NCBI RefSeq assembly: GCF_002078355.1
Contig: NZ_CP015363.1
Span: 248,001 to 312,000 of the forward strand
DNA length: 64,000 nucleotides
Source: Ferroplasma acidiphilum
GTDB taxonomy: Archaea > Thermoplasmatota > Thermoplasmata > Thermoplasmatales > Thermoplasmataceae
Reading direction: 5' to 3'
The notes under the pieces: model-generated
Database searches by the model: none
The model's input: only the letters and a program-made list of their open reading frames with translations
What the model was told of the DNA's origin: nothing
Shown here: positions 25,069-34,156 of the stretch, piece by piece
How the letters are laid out: the number at the start of each line of letters is the position of its first letter
Position numbering within the stretch: position 1 is the first letter of the stretch
Made by a program: the position numbers and the translations under genes

Positions 25069-27774
25069 ATGTCCATGCAACAGGGAAATGTATTTGATAT
25101 GCTTGATCCGGCACTAAAGGAAAGCCTGGCAAGAAACGGTATTTTAAATCCAACAGAAGCACAGAAAATGGCAATTCCTGAGATATTGTCAGGAGAGAAT
25201 ACCCTTCTTATATCACCTACCGGATCTGGAAAAACAGAGGCGGCACTGGTTCCACTGCTAAATAAAATATATCTTGAAAAACCACAATCCATAGCCCTTC
25301 TTTACATAACTCCACTGAGGGCATTGAACCGTGATATGCTTTCAAGGGTATTTGATTACTGCAGAACCCTTGATATACGGGTGCAGGTAAGGCATAGTGA
25401 TATATCCCAGGCAGAGAGAAATGAAATATCCAGAAACCCTGCACAGATACTTATTACAACACCGGAATCATTGCAGTTGCTCATGATGGGCAAAAGGCTC
25501 CGCGAGCACATAAAAAATATAAAGTATGTAATAGTTGACGAAGTCCACGAAATGGCTCAGAATGAAAGGGGCTCACAGTTTGCCATAGCTATGGAGCGGT
25601 TAAAGGTGCTTGCAGGAAATTTTCAGGTTATAGGGCTCTCTGCCACTGCAAAGAATGAAGATGAACTTTCACTTTTCATCTCTCCTTCATCCCCCTGCAA
25701 AATATTAAAACCTGTGATAGACAAGAAAATGGATATAAAGGTTATTTTGCCTCCTCCCAGCAATGATGATATTGCTAACATTATGGCATGTGATAACCAG
25801 TACGCAGGGTCTATAGAGAAAATACATTCTATAGTGGAGGAAAATAAGGGCACTATTGTATTTGTCAATAGAAGATACGTTGCTGAAGATATCTCATTCA
25901 GGCTAAGGCTATGGCTTAAAGATCCGGATATTGAAGTACATCACGGATCACTATCCCGCGAAACCAGGGAAACAGCCGAAATGGATTTTAAGGAAAACCG
26001 GGTAAAGGCACTTATTTGTACTTCATCTCTGGAACTTGGAATAGATGTGGGTTCAGCGGACATGGTAGTCCAGTTTAATTCTCCCAGGCAGATAAATAAA
26101 ATGGTACAGAGAATTGGCAGGGCAGGTCATTCTTTGCAGAAAGTTTCCCGCGGGATTGTAATATGCAATGATGTTATCGAACTTGAAGAAGCAAAGGCTA
26201 TAGTTGGCAATATTAAATTAGGGGAACTGGAAAATGTAATGATAAAGAAAAATTCCCTTTCAACCGTTGCAAACCAGATAATGCTCGAGCTTAATTACTC
26301 GAAGAAAGTGGATTATAATTATCTGTATAGAATAATTACCGGTGCATATCCATTTAAGACTCTAGAATTTGAAGAATATTATGCTGTGCTGGAACTTCTT
26401 TCAAGAACACATAAAATCATCATAGATGGCAATTTTATTATAAAGCGGTATCCGGTTCTTAAATACTTTATAGAAAATATATCAATGATAGCAGGTGAAA
26501 AAAATTACAGGGTAATTGATGTAATTAATAAAAAATTTATAGGAACCCTGGATGAAAAGTATGTTGTGAATGAGATTTCTCCAGGTTCATATTTTGTCAT
26601 TAAGGGTTCAACATGGAGGACAATAAGGATAGATGATGATAAAATATATGTTGAGCCCTTCAGCACGGCAGCCATTGCACCACACTGGACAGGCGAAGAG
26701 ATACCGGTTCTCTACGAAGCCGCATCCAGAGTATCACAGGACAGGAAAGAAAAATATGTTCCGGAATTCCTGAACGATCGGGGCAAAAAAGCCCTTGAAG
26801 AATGGTATAAAAATGACATGGCTACACTGGATAAAATCATAATAGAAGCCCATAATTCAGAAATTATTATACAGATCCTTCTGGGAAGCCTTGGCAACTT
26901 TACCCTGGCACAGATACTATCCGGGCTGCTAACATCAATCACAGGAGAAAGCGTGGAAATGGATTATTCACCATACCACATATATATGAGGGTTTCAAGG
27001 AACATTTCAGCAGAAGATGTAAAGAATTTAATTATGAATATAGATATAAACAACCTTGATGGCTATGTCAAATCATCTGCCCGGAGATCAAGATTCTTCA
27101 ATAATGTATTTTTATATGAAGCCAGAAAATTTGGCATCATAACGAATGAAGCGGACATAACCAGGATCCGTTTTGAAAAAATAGTGGACTCATACTATAA
27201 TACAGTTGTATACGAAGATTCCATAAGAAAGCTCATATTTGATTACATGGATATTAACGTTCTGCATGATTACCTTGAAAACCTTGATGATTCAAATTTT
27301 ATACTCAAAAACAAAATCTCAGATTCTTCAAATATATTCCTGTCTCATTATTCTGAAAGGGTCATGCCACTCAAGCCTACAAAAACAATACTTGAATCAA
27401 TTCGCAAGCGGCTTATGAATGAGGAAGTTATACTTTACTGCACATCCTGCGGTAATAAAAGAACCAGGAAAATAAAAGATATTACGGAAATAAGATGTCC
27501 TGTCTGCCATTCACGGCTTGTGGCTTCAATCTCAAAATTTGATGAGGAGTCAATTTCAAAAAAAATAGATGAAAAAACCAGAAAAAGGATGATAAAAAAT
27601 GCCCATCTGGTGAGAGAACACGGGATTACTGCTGTTATGGTGATGGCTGCCCGCGGTGTTGGCCCGGAGATCGCTTCAAGGATACTTGAAGTTTCATATC
27701 TTAACGAAGATGACCTTATAAGGCGGCTTCTCAATGCAGAAACAGATTTTGCAAAAAATCGCCAGTACTGGTAA
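25069..27774 (+). CDS. lhr: Lhr-type superfamily 2 helicase
   Basis: ATP-driven 3'-5' DNA (or RNA/DNA hybrid) translocase implicated in repair. Motif I is SPTGSGKTEAA (49-59), motif II DEVH (157-160), and motif III SAT (191-193). The second RecA domain has VHHGSLSRETRE, SSLELGIDVG and the motif VI segment QRIGRAGH. The winged-helix and Lhr-core regions follow. Near the C terminus, CTSCGNKR and CPVCHSR form a four-Cys zinc ribbon, then a helix-hairpin-helix-like GVGPEIASRIL. At 901 aa it is a normal archaeal Lhr. It is divergent from pdaD-leuS. Confidence 0.88.
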   Translation: MSMQQGNVFDMLDPALKESLARNGILNPTEAQKMAIPEILSGENTLLISPTGSGKTEAALVPLLNKIYLEKPQSIALLYITPLRALNRDMLSRVFDYCRTLDIRVQVRHSDISQAERNEISRNPAQILITTPESLQLLMMGKRLREHIKNIKYVIVDEVHEMAQNERGSQFAIAMERLKVLAGNFQVIGLSATAKNEDELSLFISPSSPCKILKPVIDKKMDIKVILPPPSNDDIANIMACDNQYAGSIEKIHSIVEENKGTIVFVNRRYVAEDISFRLRLWLKDPDIEVHHGSLSRETRETAEMDFKENRVKALICTSSLELGIDVGSADMVVQFNSPRQINKMVQRIGRAGHSLQKVSRGIVICNDVIELEEAKAIVGNIKLGELENVMIKKNSLSTVANQIMLELNYSKKVDYNYLYRIITGAYPFKTLEFEEYYAVLELLSRTHKIIIDGNFIIKRYPVLKYFIENISMIAGEKNYRVIDVINKKFIGTLDEKYVVNEISPGSYFVIKGSTWRTIRIDDDKIYVEPFSTAAIAPHWTGEEIPVLYEAASRVSQDRKEKYVPEFLNDRGKKALEEWYKNDMATLDKIIIEAHNSEIIIQILLGSLGNFTLAQILSGLLTSITGESVEMDYSPYHIYMRVSRNISAEDVKNLIMNIDINNLDGYVKSSARRSRFFNNVFLYEARKFGIITNEADITRIRFEKIVDSYYNTVVYEDSIRKLIFDYMDINVLHDYLENLDDSNFILKNKISDSSNIFLSHYSERVMPLKPTKTILESIRKRLMNEEVILYCTSCGNKRTRKIKDITEIRCPVCHSRLVASISKFDEESISKKIDEKTRKRMIKNAHLVREHGITAVMVMAARGVGPEIASRILEVSYLNEDDLIRRLLNAETDFAKNRQYW

Positions 27775-28046
27775 TAATTTACTAAAATCGATTTATATTT
27801 TAGGCATGATAATCAAAAGAAACATTATTGCCATTGTTCAATCATCTCCGTGACATTAGTACGTTTTTAATATTCTGTTATTAAACAAATACGCAGATTA
27901 AGGCATTAAAAACATGAAAAATATTACTCATAATTTATTTTGCACGAAGCAACAAGGTAAATTAATTATACCTGTTCCTTAGATGTTAGATACATAGATT
28001 TGCTACATCAAAAATTTATTATAGTGACTGAAAATGCACTTATTAG

Positions 28047-29873
28047 ATGAATGAGGAGGTAATAGTAAGTAAAAGAGAAGATGGGCGTATTACCGTTTCA
28101 GTGCCATACAATCCAGAATATATCGCAAAATTAAAGAAAATTAAAGGTTATCGCTGGCATCCAGAAAGCAAACTTTGGAGTTTTCCCTCTGACAATAGTA
28201 CTTTGAATGAGATATTAGAGTTGTTTGACAAAAAGGATGTGAATGTGCCATGGCCATTAGAACATGGAAACAGTCTTGAAACCATTCCAGATTCGACTAT
28301 TGTATTTTTAACTATTAAAGAGGCGGCCGTGTGGGCGTCAAACTATGTAGGAAAAAATGTCACATCTTCTAATATCTCTTACCTTGTTCAATACGGTAGA
28401 ATTAAAAAAATAAGCCACAATGGAACAACATTTGTAAGAAAGGATGACTTGATAAAGTATTACCAATCATTTAGAGGTAAACGTGAACTTGAGTGGAAAG
28501 AACAACTCGGAGATGACCTGAATTGGGCTCTTTCATTTGATTATTTAAGAGAAGCAGACACCACTAAACACGTTCACAGATTACATCCTTATAAAGGGAA
28601 ATTCATTCCCCAGTTGGTCGAGTATTTTTTGGATGATCATATAGATGATTTCAAGAAGGAGGTGTATTTTAAGAAGGGGGATATTGTATTAGACCCTTTT
28701 TGTGGTAGTGGTACAACATTAGTGCAGGCCAATGAATTGGGTATAAATGCAATTGGGATTGATGTTTCTATATTTAACTCGCTGATAAGCAATGTTAAAA
28801 TTTCCAAATACGACTTTGGTATTTTGAAACTTGAGATAAGCCGAATAACTGAAACGTTGAGGAATTTTATTTCGAAATCCAATGAAATTCAATTTGAACA
28901 GAAACTTTCGGAGGCAATGACTAAATTCAATAATCTCTACTTTCCCTCTCCAGAATATAAATATAAATTGCATCGGAATGAGATAAATGAATCAGTTTAT
29001 GGAAGTGAAAAGGAGGCAGAGTTCTTGCCTGTTTTTAATAGCCTTGTTCGAGAATTTAGAATTCAACTAAAACAGGGAAACAACGGCACATTCCTTGATA
29101 AGTGGTATTTACAACCAGTTAGAAGAGAGATAGATTTTACATACGAACTTATAAATAACATTCAGAATAATACAATTAAAGATGTGCTAATGGTTATTTT
29201 AAGCAGAACAATTCGTTCTTGCAGAGCAACTACACATGAAGATTTAGCTACCTTAATTGACCCCATAAGTTCGCCATATTATTGCGCTAAACATAAGAAG
29301 ATTTGTAAGCCCCTGTTTTCTATACTTAGTTGGTGGGAGCGTTACAGTACGGATACTATTGAGAGGTTAGAGCAGTTTAATAAAGTACGTACAAATACGT
29401 TTCAATTTTGTCTGACTGGTGATTCTAGAACTTTGGATATTCCCAATAGCTTAAATAGGGATGCACCCGAGTTGGCTGAATTAGTTCAAAACCAGAAAAT
29501 TAAGGGAATTTTTTCCAGCCCCCCTTATATTGGTTTAATAAATTATCATGAGCAGCATTCCTATGCTTATGAATTATTTGATTTGCCAGAAAATACAGCA
29601 TCTGAAATAGGAAATATGTCCTTGGGTCAGGGAAGAGAAGCTAGAAACAAGTATGTCATTGATATTTCTAATGTGTTAATAAATTGTAAACAATATCTTG
29701 TAGATGACTATGATGTATTTTTGGTGGCGAATGATAAATTTAACTTATACCCTTCAATTGCAAATAAAGCAGATATGAATATAGTAGAACAATTTAAGCG
29801 CCCTGTGTTGAATAGAACAGAAAAAGACAAAGGTGCGTATTCAGAGGTTATATTTCATTTGAAGAAGGGATAA
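28047..29873 (+). CDS. DNA methyltransferase with HARP-like and HTH N-terminal domains
   Basis: Modification enzyme of a type II system, probably N4-cytosine or N6-adenine. SAM-binding motif I is DPFCGSGTT (216-224) and the catalytic motif IV is SPPY (about 490-493). Motif X-like HPYKGKF is at 180-186. The long stretch between motifs I and IV (about 240-480) probably recognises the target. The first 60 residues resemble a HARP-type module (VSVPYNPEYIAKLKKI, then WHPESKLW). Residues 90-140 look like an excisionase-type HTH. TATA-like TTTATTATAG about 30 bases upstream suggests a leaderless transcript. Two bases separate it from the endonuclease gene. Probably acquired horizontally. Confidence 0.85.
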   Translation: MNEEVIVSKREDGRITVSVPYNPEYIAKLKKIKGYRWHPESKLWSFPSDNSTLNEILELFDKKDVNVPWPLEHGNSLETIPDSTIVFLTIKEAAVWASNYVGKNVTSSNISYLVQYGRIKKISHNGTTFVRKDDLIKYYQSFRGKRELEWKEQLGDDLNWALSFDYLREADTTKHVHRLHPYKGKFIPQLVEYFLDDHIDDFKKEVYFKKGDIVLDPFCGSGTTLVQANELGINAIGIDVSIFNSLISNVKISKYDFGILKLEISRITETLRNFISKSNEIQFEQKLSEAMTKFNNLYFPSPEYKYKLHRNEINESVYGSEKEAEFLPVFNSLVREFRIQLKQGNNGTFLDKWYLQPVRREIDFTYELINNIQNNTIKDVLMVILSRTIRSCRATTHEDLATLIDPISSPYYCAKHKKICKPLFSILSWWERYSTDTIERLEQFNKVRTNTFQFCLTGDSRTLDIPNSLNRDAPELAELVQNQKIKGIFSSPPYIGLINYHEQHSYAYELFDLPENTASEIGNMSLGQGREARNKYVIDISNVLINCKQYLVDDYDVFLVANDKFNLYPSIANKADMNIVEQFKRPVLNRTEKDKGAYSEVIFHLKKG

Positions 29874-29875
29874 AA

Positions 29876-30655
29876 ATGAGTCTAACGGAAATTCAAATAA
29901 AAAACGTGGAAAACGTTTTAAGAAATGCTTTACGAAACAAATTTCAGACCTATAAACCAGAAACATCATCTATGCCTTTTCATGTCAGATTGTTGGGAAA
30001 AGATCGGTTAGCGTTATATTCTTTTATACATTCACTCAGCACGAATTTTGGAACAAGTATTTTTGAGCCTGTTGCCGTCACTCTGGCAAAGGGTCGTTTT
30101 AAAAATGTAAAGTCACACACATCTGTTGGAGATTACATAAGTACACAATCTCAGAATGAGATACAAAGAATTATAGATAATCTGATTACTGCATCTTCAT
30201 CTCCTAATAAAATAAAAGAGATCGAAGCAATTCGCAAAGTCTGTAAAAGTGGTGATATGGTTAGAGTGAAGCCCACATTAGTGGATTTGTTTCTTGAAGA
30301 CAAAAATGGAGTTTTTTACTTGTTTGATCTAAAAACAGCAAAGCCAAATATTGGGAATTTCAAAGAATTTAAGAGGACTTTGCTGGAATGGGCTGCAGTA
30401 ATTCTTGCATCCAATCCCGATTCATATGTAAACACTCTGATAGCCATTCCATATAATCCCTATGAACCAGCCCCTTATAATAGGTGGACTATGAGGGGAA
30501 TGCTAGACCTGAGTACTGAGTTGAAGGTTGCAGGAGAATTTTGGGATTTTCTGGGAGGTGAAGGTACGTATAAAGAACTGTTAGAATGTTTTGAAAGGGT
30601 TGGGATAGAACTAAGATCGGAAGTTGATTCATATTTTGCAAGTTTCAATAAATAA
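29876..30655 (+). CDS. TdeIII-family type II restriction endonuclease
   Basis: Cuts unmodified DNA at the site protected by the adjacent methyltransferase. The 259-aa protein resembles the TdeIII family: MVRVKPTLVDLFLED followed by LFDLKTAKPNIG. The nuclease core reads D137 ... D151-x-K153, a PD-(D/E)xK variant with DxK in place of ExK. RTLLEWAAVI and AIPYNPYEPAPYNRWTMRG are also family-like. I recall GGNCC-type sites for relatives, but the site here is not known. The gene starts 2 bases after the methyltransferase stop, so enzyme synthesis is coupled to that of its protector. Confidence 0.83.
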   Translation: MSLTEIQIKNVENVLRNALRNKFQTYKPETSSMPFHVRLLGKDRLALYSFIHSLSTNFGTSIFEPVAVTLAKGRFKNVKSHTSVGDYISTQSQNEIQRIIDNLITASSSPNKIKEIEAIRKVCKSGDMVRVKPTLVDLFLEDKNGVFYLFDLKTAKPNIGNFKEFKRTLLEWAAVILASNPDSYVNTLIAIPYNPYEPAPYNRWTMRGMLDLSTELKVAGEFWDFLGGEGTYKELLECFERVGIELRSEVDSYFASFNK

Positions 30656-30833
30656 AAGAGCCAATAAAAACTAGTACGATATGGTAGCTCAATAACATAC
30701 CACAGCGATAATTTTGGTGTATAATAAATGATGAAAATTCTTCTTATACATCTGTACCATTATACCAGTACTTCCCATCAAAAAATAAACATGTTTACAA
30801 ATAGCTTTATAAAGAACTGCGAATTTTACCTTT

Positions 30834-31724
30834 ATGGAAATTAATAAGCGAAGAATACAAAAAATGAAGGATTTAATTTCACAGAATTTAATGGAAAGCT
30901 TCCTGCCCTTTCCACTGGATACAAAACTTTACTCTTCATGGGCTTCAGGGCTCCCGCATGATGGTGAAACCATAATATATACTTCATATATGTACCAGAT
31001 TTCAGGCATACTTAAACGCTATGAAGAATTGTTTCCCAAAATTTACCGTTTAAATCTACCTAAAAGGTTAATGACCGCATCAAAATTTTTGATAAAGCCA
31101 AACAGGGATGAACTTGACAGGTCTTTTAATATACTGAAAAATATAACCTCAATGTTAACAGCACAGGGCTTAAATTTCGGATACTTATACGATGAAGAGC
31201 CATATTCAGGAGCCCTGTTGCTGGAATCTGGATTCATTAACGAATATAAAGAGTATGGAAAGAAACTATATAATTTCTTCAAGGAAAGAGGAGTAAAGCA
31301 GATTATAACTGTTGACCCGCATACAACAAATGCCTTAAAACGCTATAAAGATTTCATAGACTTTGACATTGATATAAAAAACTACCTGGAGCTGGTTAAT
31401 TTTAAAGGATCCGGGAATTATGTCATACACGATTCCTGCCTCTATTCACGTGCCATGGGGATGTATGATAATATAAGGGCAAAAATTAAGGATTCTGGAA
31501 TATCTGCAAGTGAAAACTATCTCGTAACAGGAAAGGACATGGGGAGCTGTTGCGGTGGTCCACTGGCCCTTGTCTCAACTAAAGACAGCGAGGATATATC
31601 AAAATCACGTGCTGAGAAATTATTATCTGTCAATGAAAACGTTCTTGTTATGTGCCCGCTATGTTACCAGAATCTATCTCCCTATGTAAATAATATAAAG
31701 GACATTGCAGAGGTGGTCTCATGA
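30834..31724 (+). CDS. CCG-domain Fe-S protein (LutA/LldE-like)
   Basis: A 296-aa protein of the heterodisulfide-reductase-subunit-B type. The C-terminal half has one complete CCG set: HDSCLYSR (about 200-207), GSCCGGP (about 237-243) and CPLCYQN near 274-280. The N-terminal half lacks a matching Cys set, so only one Fe-S site is likely, against two CCG repeats in LutA. It overlaps the next gene by ATGA (31721-31724), showing tight coupling. In bacteria, related pairs oxidise lactate or glycolate together with a flavin subunit; none is adjacent here, so the substrate is open. Confidence 0.8.
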   Translation: MEINKRRIQKMKDLISQNLMESFLPFPLDTKLYSSWASGLPHDGETIIYTSYMYQISGILKRYEELFPKIYRLNLPKRLMTASKFLIKPNRDELDRSFNILKNITSMLTAQGLNFGYLYDEEPYSGALLLESGFINEYKEYGKKLYNFFKERGVKQIITVDPHTTNALKRYKDFIDFDIDIKNYLELVNFKGSGNYVIHDSCLYSRAMGMYDNIRAKIKDSGISASENYLVTGKDMGSCCGGPLALVSTKDSEDISKSRAEKLLSVNENVLVMCPLCYQNLSPYVNNIKDIAEVVS

Positions 31725-32857
31725 ATTATGAATGGGATGTTGCGGTAAATAAGGCAATTGTAAATAATGCTCCAAGGGTACAGCAAATTCTCGATGATAA
31801 TCCATACATAAAGGATGTTGCATCAGAATTAAGGAAAACAAAAAACACTGTTCTCGATAATATCGAATCATATATATCAAAAACAGAGGAAAGTGTGAAA
31901 CGCACAGGCGGGCATTTCCATTATGCAAAGGATAGCAGTGAGGCCATGGATATTGTCCGGGAAATTTTAGGGGAGAAATCAAAAATAGTGCTTTCAAAGT
32001 CTAATGTACTTTATGAAATTAAATTGAGAGAAGAGCTTGAAAAGGAAGGAAAGGATATCTGGGAAACTGACCTGGGTGAATACCTTGTCCAGATTAACAA
32101 CGATATGCCTTCACATCTGGTTGCTCCTGCAATCCATCTTACAAAGGACAAAATAGGCAAATTGCTGCATGAAAACCTTGATAGCACAATAAATGAAAAT
32201 ACATCTCCGGAGGAAATGGTCAGCAGGGTAAGAAAATTTCTCATGGAAAAATATCTCGGCGCTGAAGTAGGGATTACAGGTGCCAATGCTATTGCAGCTG
32301 ATACCGGTTCTGTCCTGCTCATAGAGAATGAAGGCAACATTAGAATGGATACTGTGCTTCCACAGGTACATATAGCTATAACAGGAATTGATAAAATAGT
32401 CCCAACATTGAAGGATGCATTTAATGAAGTGATAGTACAGGCATCCTATGCAGGGTTTTATCCGCCAGCATACATCAATGTTACTTCGGGACCCAGTGCC
32501 ACAGGCGATATAGAACTTAAACATGTGTCGCCTGCGACCGGACCTAAAGAATTCCATTTAATCGTCCTTGATAACGGGAGGAAGGAGGCTATAGACTCTG
32601 ATATAAGAGAATCACTCCTGTGCATAAGATGTGGCAGGTGCTATTTTTCATGCCCTTCATACAAGCTTTATGGGAAGGACTTTGGCGATAGCCCATATAC
32701 GGGACCTACAGGGATTATGTGGTCGGCCATAACAATGAAAAAATATGACAAATCAATGTTATGCATGCATTCTGGAGGCTGTCGTGAAGTATGCCCCATG
32801 GATATAAATATCCCGCAGGTCATCGAAAAAATTAAATTCAGGTATATTGAATCCTGA
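31721..32857 (+). CDS. LUD-domain plus ferredoxin protein (LutB-like)
   Basis: A 378-aa partner of the preceding gene. Residues about 60-290 form a LUD domain (TGANAIAADTGSVLL, then ITGIDKIVPT). The C terminus carries two cluster-binding sets: CIRCGRCYFSCP (about 303-314) and CMHSGGCREVCP (about 350-361); the second has unusual spacing. LutB proteins pass electrons in lactate oxidation. Here it forms a two-gene operon with the CCG protein and lacks the third (LutC) member. It may work with a distant glycolate-oxidase-type flavoprotein, which is inference. Confidence 0.82.
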   Translation: MNYEWDVAVNKAIVNNAPRVQQILDDNPYIKDVASELRKTKNTVLDNIESYISKTEESVKRTGGHFHYAKDSSEAMDIVREILGEKSKIVLSKSNVLYEIKLREELEKEGKDIWETDLGEYLVQINNDMPSHLVAPAIHLTKDKIGKLLHENLDSTINENTSPEEMVSRVRKFLMEKYLGAEVGITGANAIAADTGSVLLIENEGNIRMDTVLPQVHIAITGIDKIVPTLKDAFNEVIVQASYAGFYPPAYINVTSGPSATGDIELKHVSPATGPKEFHLIVLDNGRKEAIDSDIRESLLCIRCGRCYFSCPSYKLYGKDFGDSPYTGPTGIMWSAITMKKYDKSMLCMHSGGCREVCPMDINIPQVIEKIKFRYIES

Positions 32858-32904
32858 ATAATTTTTGCCAGCAAATAATAAATGCAATTCTGCAATATAT
32901 CCAC

Positions 32905-34155
32905 ATGATAAACCATAAACTGGAATACCGCTATAAATCTGATGCACATTTTGTGTACCCGGATTATGATGGATATAATTTCTCAAACATAAATAGTACA
33001 ATATTATCATTATTCAACATAAAGCACGACGGAAAAGACCTGGATAAGAAGCTGTACAGCAATATATGCGGCACAAAAAAGGTGGTATTTATCTACATCG
33101 ATGGCCTCGGTTATGATAGCTGGATCAACTATCTGGGAAAATACAGGGCATTTAAGGAAATAAATGAATCAGGCATTGTGTCTCCAATTACCTCCATATT
33201 CCCTTCTACCACCGCTGCTGCGAGCAACACAATAAATACCGGGCTTACACCTGCAGAACACGGTTTATTTGAATGGCGCCTGTATATTGACCAGTATGAT
33301 ATGGTTATGAAAAGCCTGCCATTTATTCCCGTGTATAAACAGGACAGGGAAAAATTTATTGAAGCCAATCCGAACCCATCTGTTCTATTTCACGGAAAAA
33401 CATTTTATGAAACCCTGAAAGAAAACGGTATAAAGTCATATGTAGTTTCACGCTCAGAATTATTAAAGAGCAGCTATAGCCGGATAATGTATTCCGGTGC
33501 GAAGGAGAAAAAAAGGTACGATTTTCTTTTTGAAGGGTTTCTCATATTGAAAAAATTGCTGGAAAAGATAAAAGACAATTCATATGTATTTTTTTATATA
33601 GAAGAACCTGACAAAATGGAGCATAGATACGGCCCGGGAAGTCCAGAGCACCTGGAATCACTCCATTATATGGCAGGCTTATTTAACAGCCTGTTCGAGA
33701 ACCTATCCGGGCAGGATATTTCAATAATAATTTCATCCGACCACGGATTTACGCCGGTTAATCATAAAACCTATGTTTCAGGTGTAGAAAACTTAATGTC
33801 CACAAAGAATGGAAAAAGAATGCCGGAAACATGGAGTCCACGTGATATGGCAATGTATAGCGAAAATCCGGAAAAACTTAAATTATTTCTTGAAAACCAG
33901 CTGAATGGGAAAGCAGATGTGATAACAAAACTAGAACTCCTGGAATCCGGTATACTGGGCAGCAGGAAGGTTGATGAAAAATATGCATCCAGGCTCGGTG
34001 ATGTTATAGTGCTTCCATATTCCGGAAATACTGTATGGTACAAATATTATGAAGATGATATAATAAAAGATCGTGGGATGCACGGTGGGCTTAGCAGGGA
34101 AGAAATGATTATACCATTGGCAACAATAAATTTAAAAGATATAAAAAATTATTAA
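32905..34155 (+). CDS. Type I phosphodiesterase/nucleotide pyrophosphatase family protein
   Basis: Alkaline-phosphatase-superfamily hydrolase of 416 aa. The metal-binding IYIDGLGYDSW (about 56-66) is followed by the nucleophile region FPSTTAAASNTINTG (about 97-111), and the second metal set appears as SSDHGFTP and HGGLSREE. There is no signal peptide or anchor, so it is cytosolic. Relatives split phosphodiesters or pyrophosphates; the substrate is unknown. It follows the LUD gene by about 47 bp and could share its transcript. One base separates its stop from that of the convergent aminopeptidase gene. Confidence 0.82.
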   Translation: MINHKLEYRYKSDAHFVYPDYDGYNFSNINSTILSLFNIKHDGKDLDKKLYSNICGTKKVVFIYIDGLGYDSWINYLGKYRAFKEINESGIVSPITSIFPSTTAAASNTINTGLTPAEHGLFEWRLYIDQYDMVMKSLPFIPVYKQDREKFIEANPNPSVLFHGKTFYETLKENGIKSYVVSRSELLKSSYSRIMYSGAKEKKRYDFLFEGFLILKKLLEKIKDNSYVFFYIEEPDKMEHRYGPGSPEHLESLHYMAGLFNSLFENLSGQDISIIISSDHGFTPVNHKTYVSGVENLMSTKNGKRMPETWSPRDMAMYSENPEKLKLFLENQLNGKADVITKLELLESGILGSRKVDEKYASRLGDVIVLPYSGNTVWYKYYEDDIIKDRGMHGGLSREEMIIPLATINLKDIKNY

Positions 34156-34156
34156 T

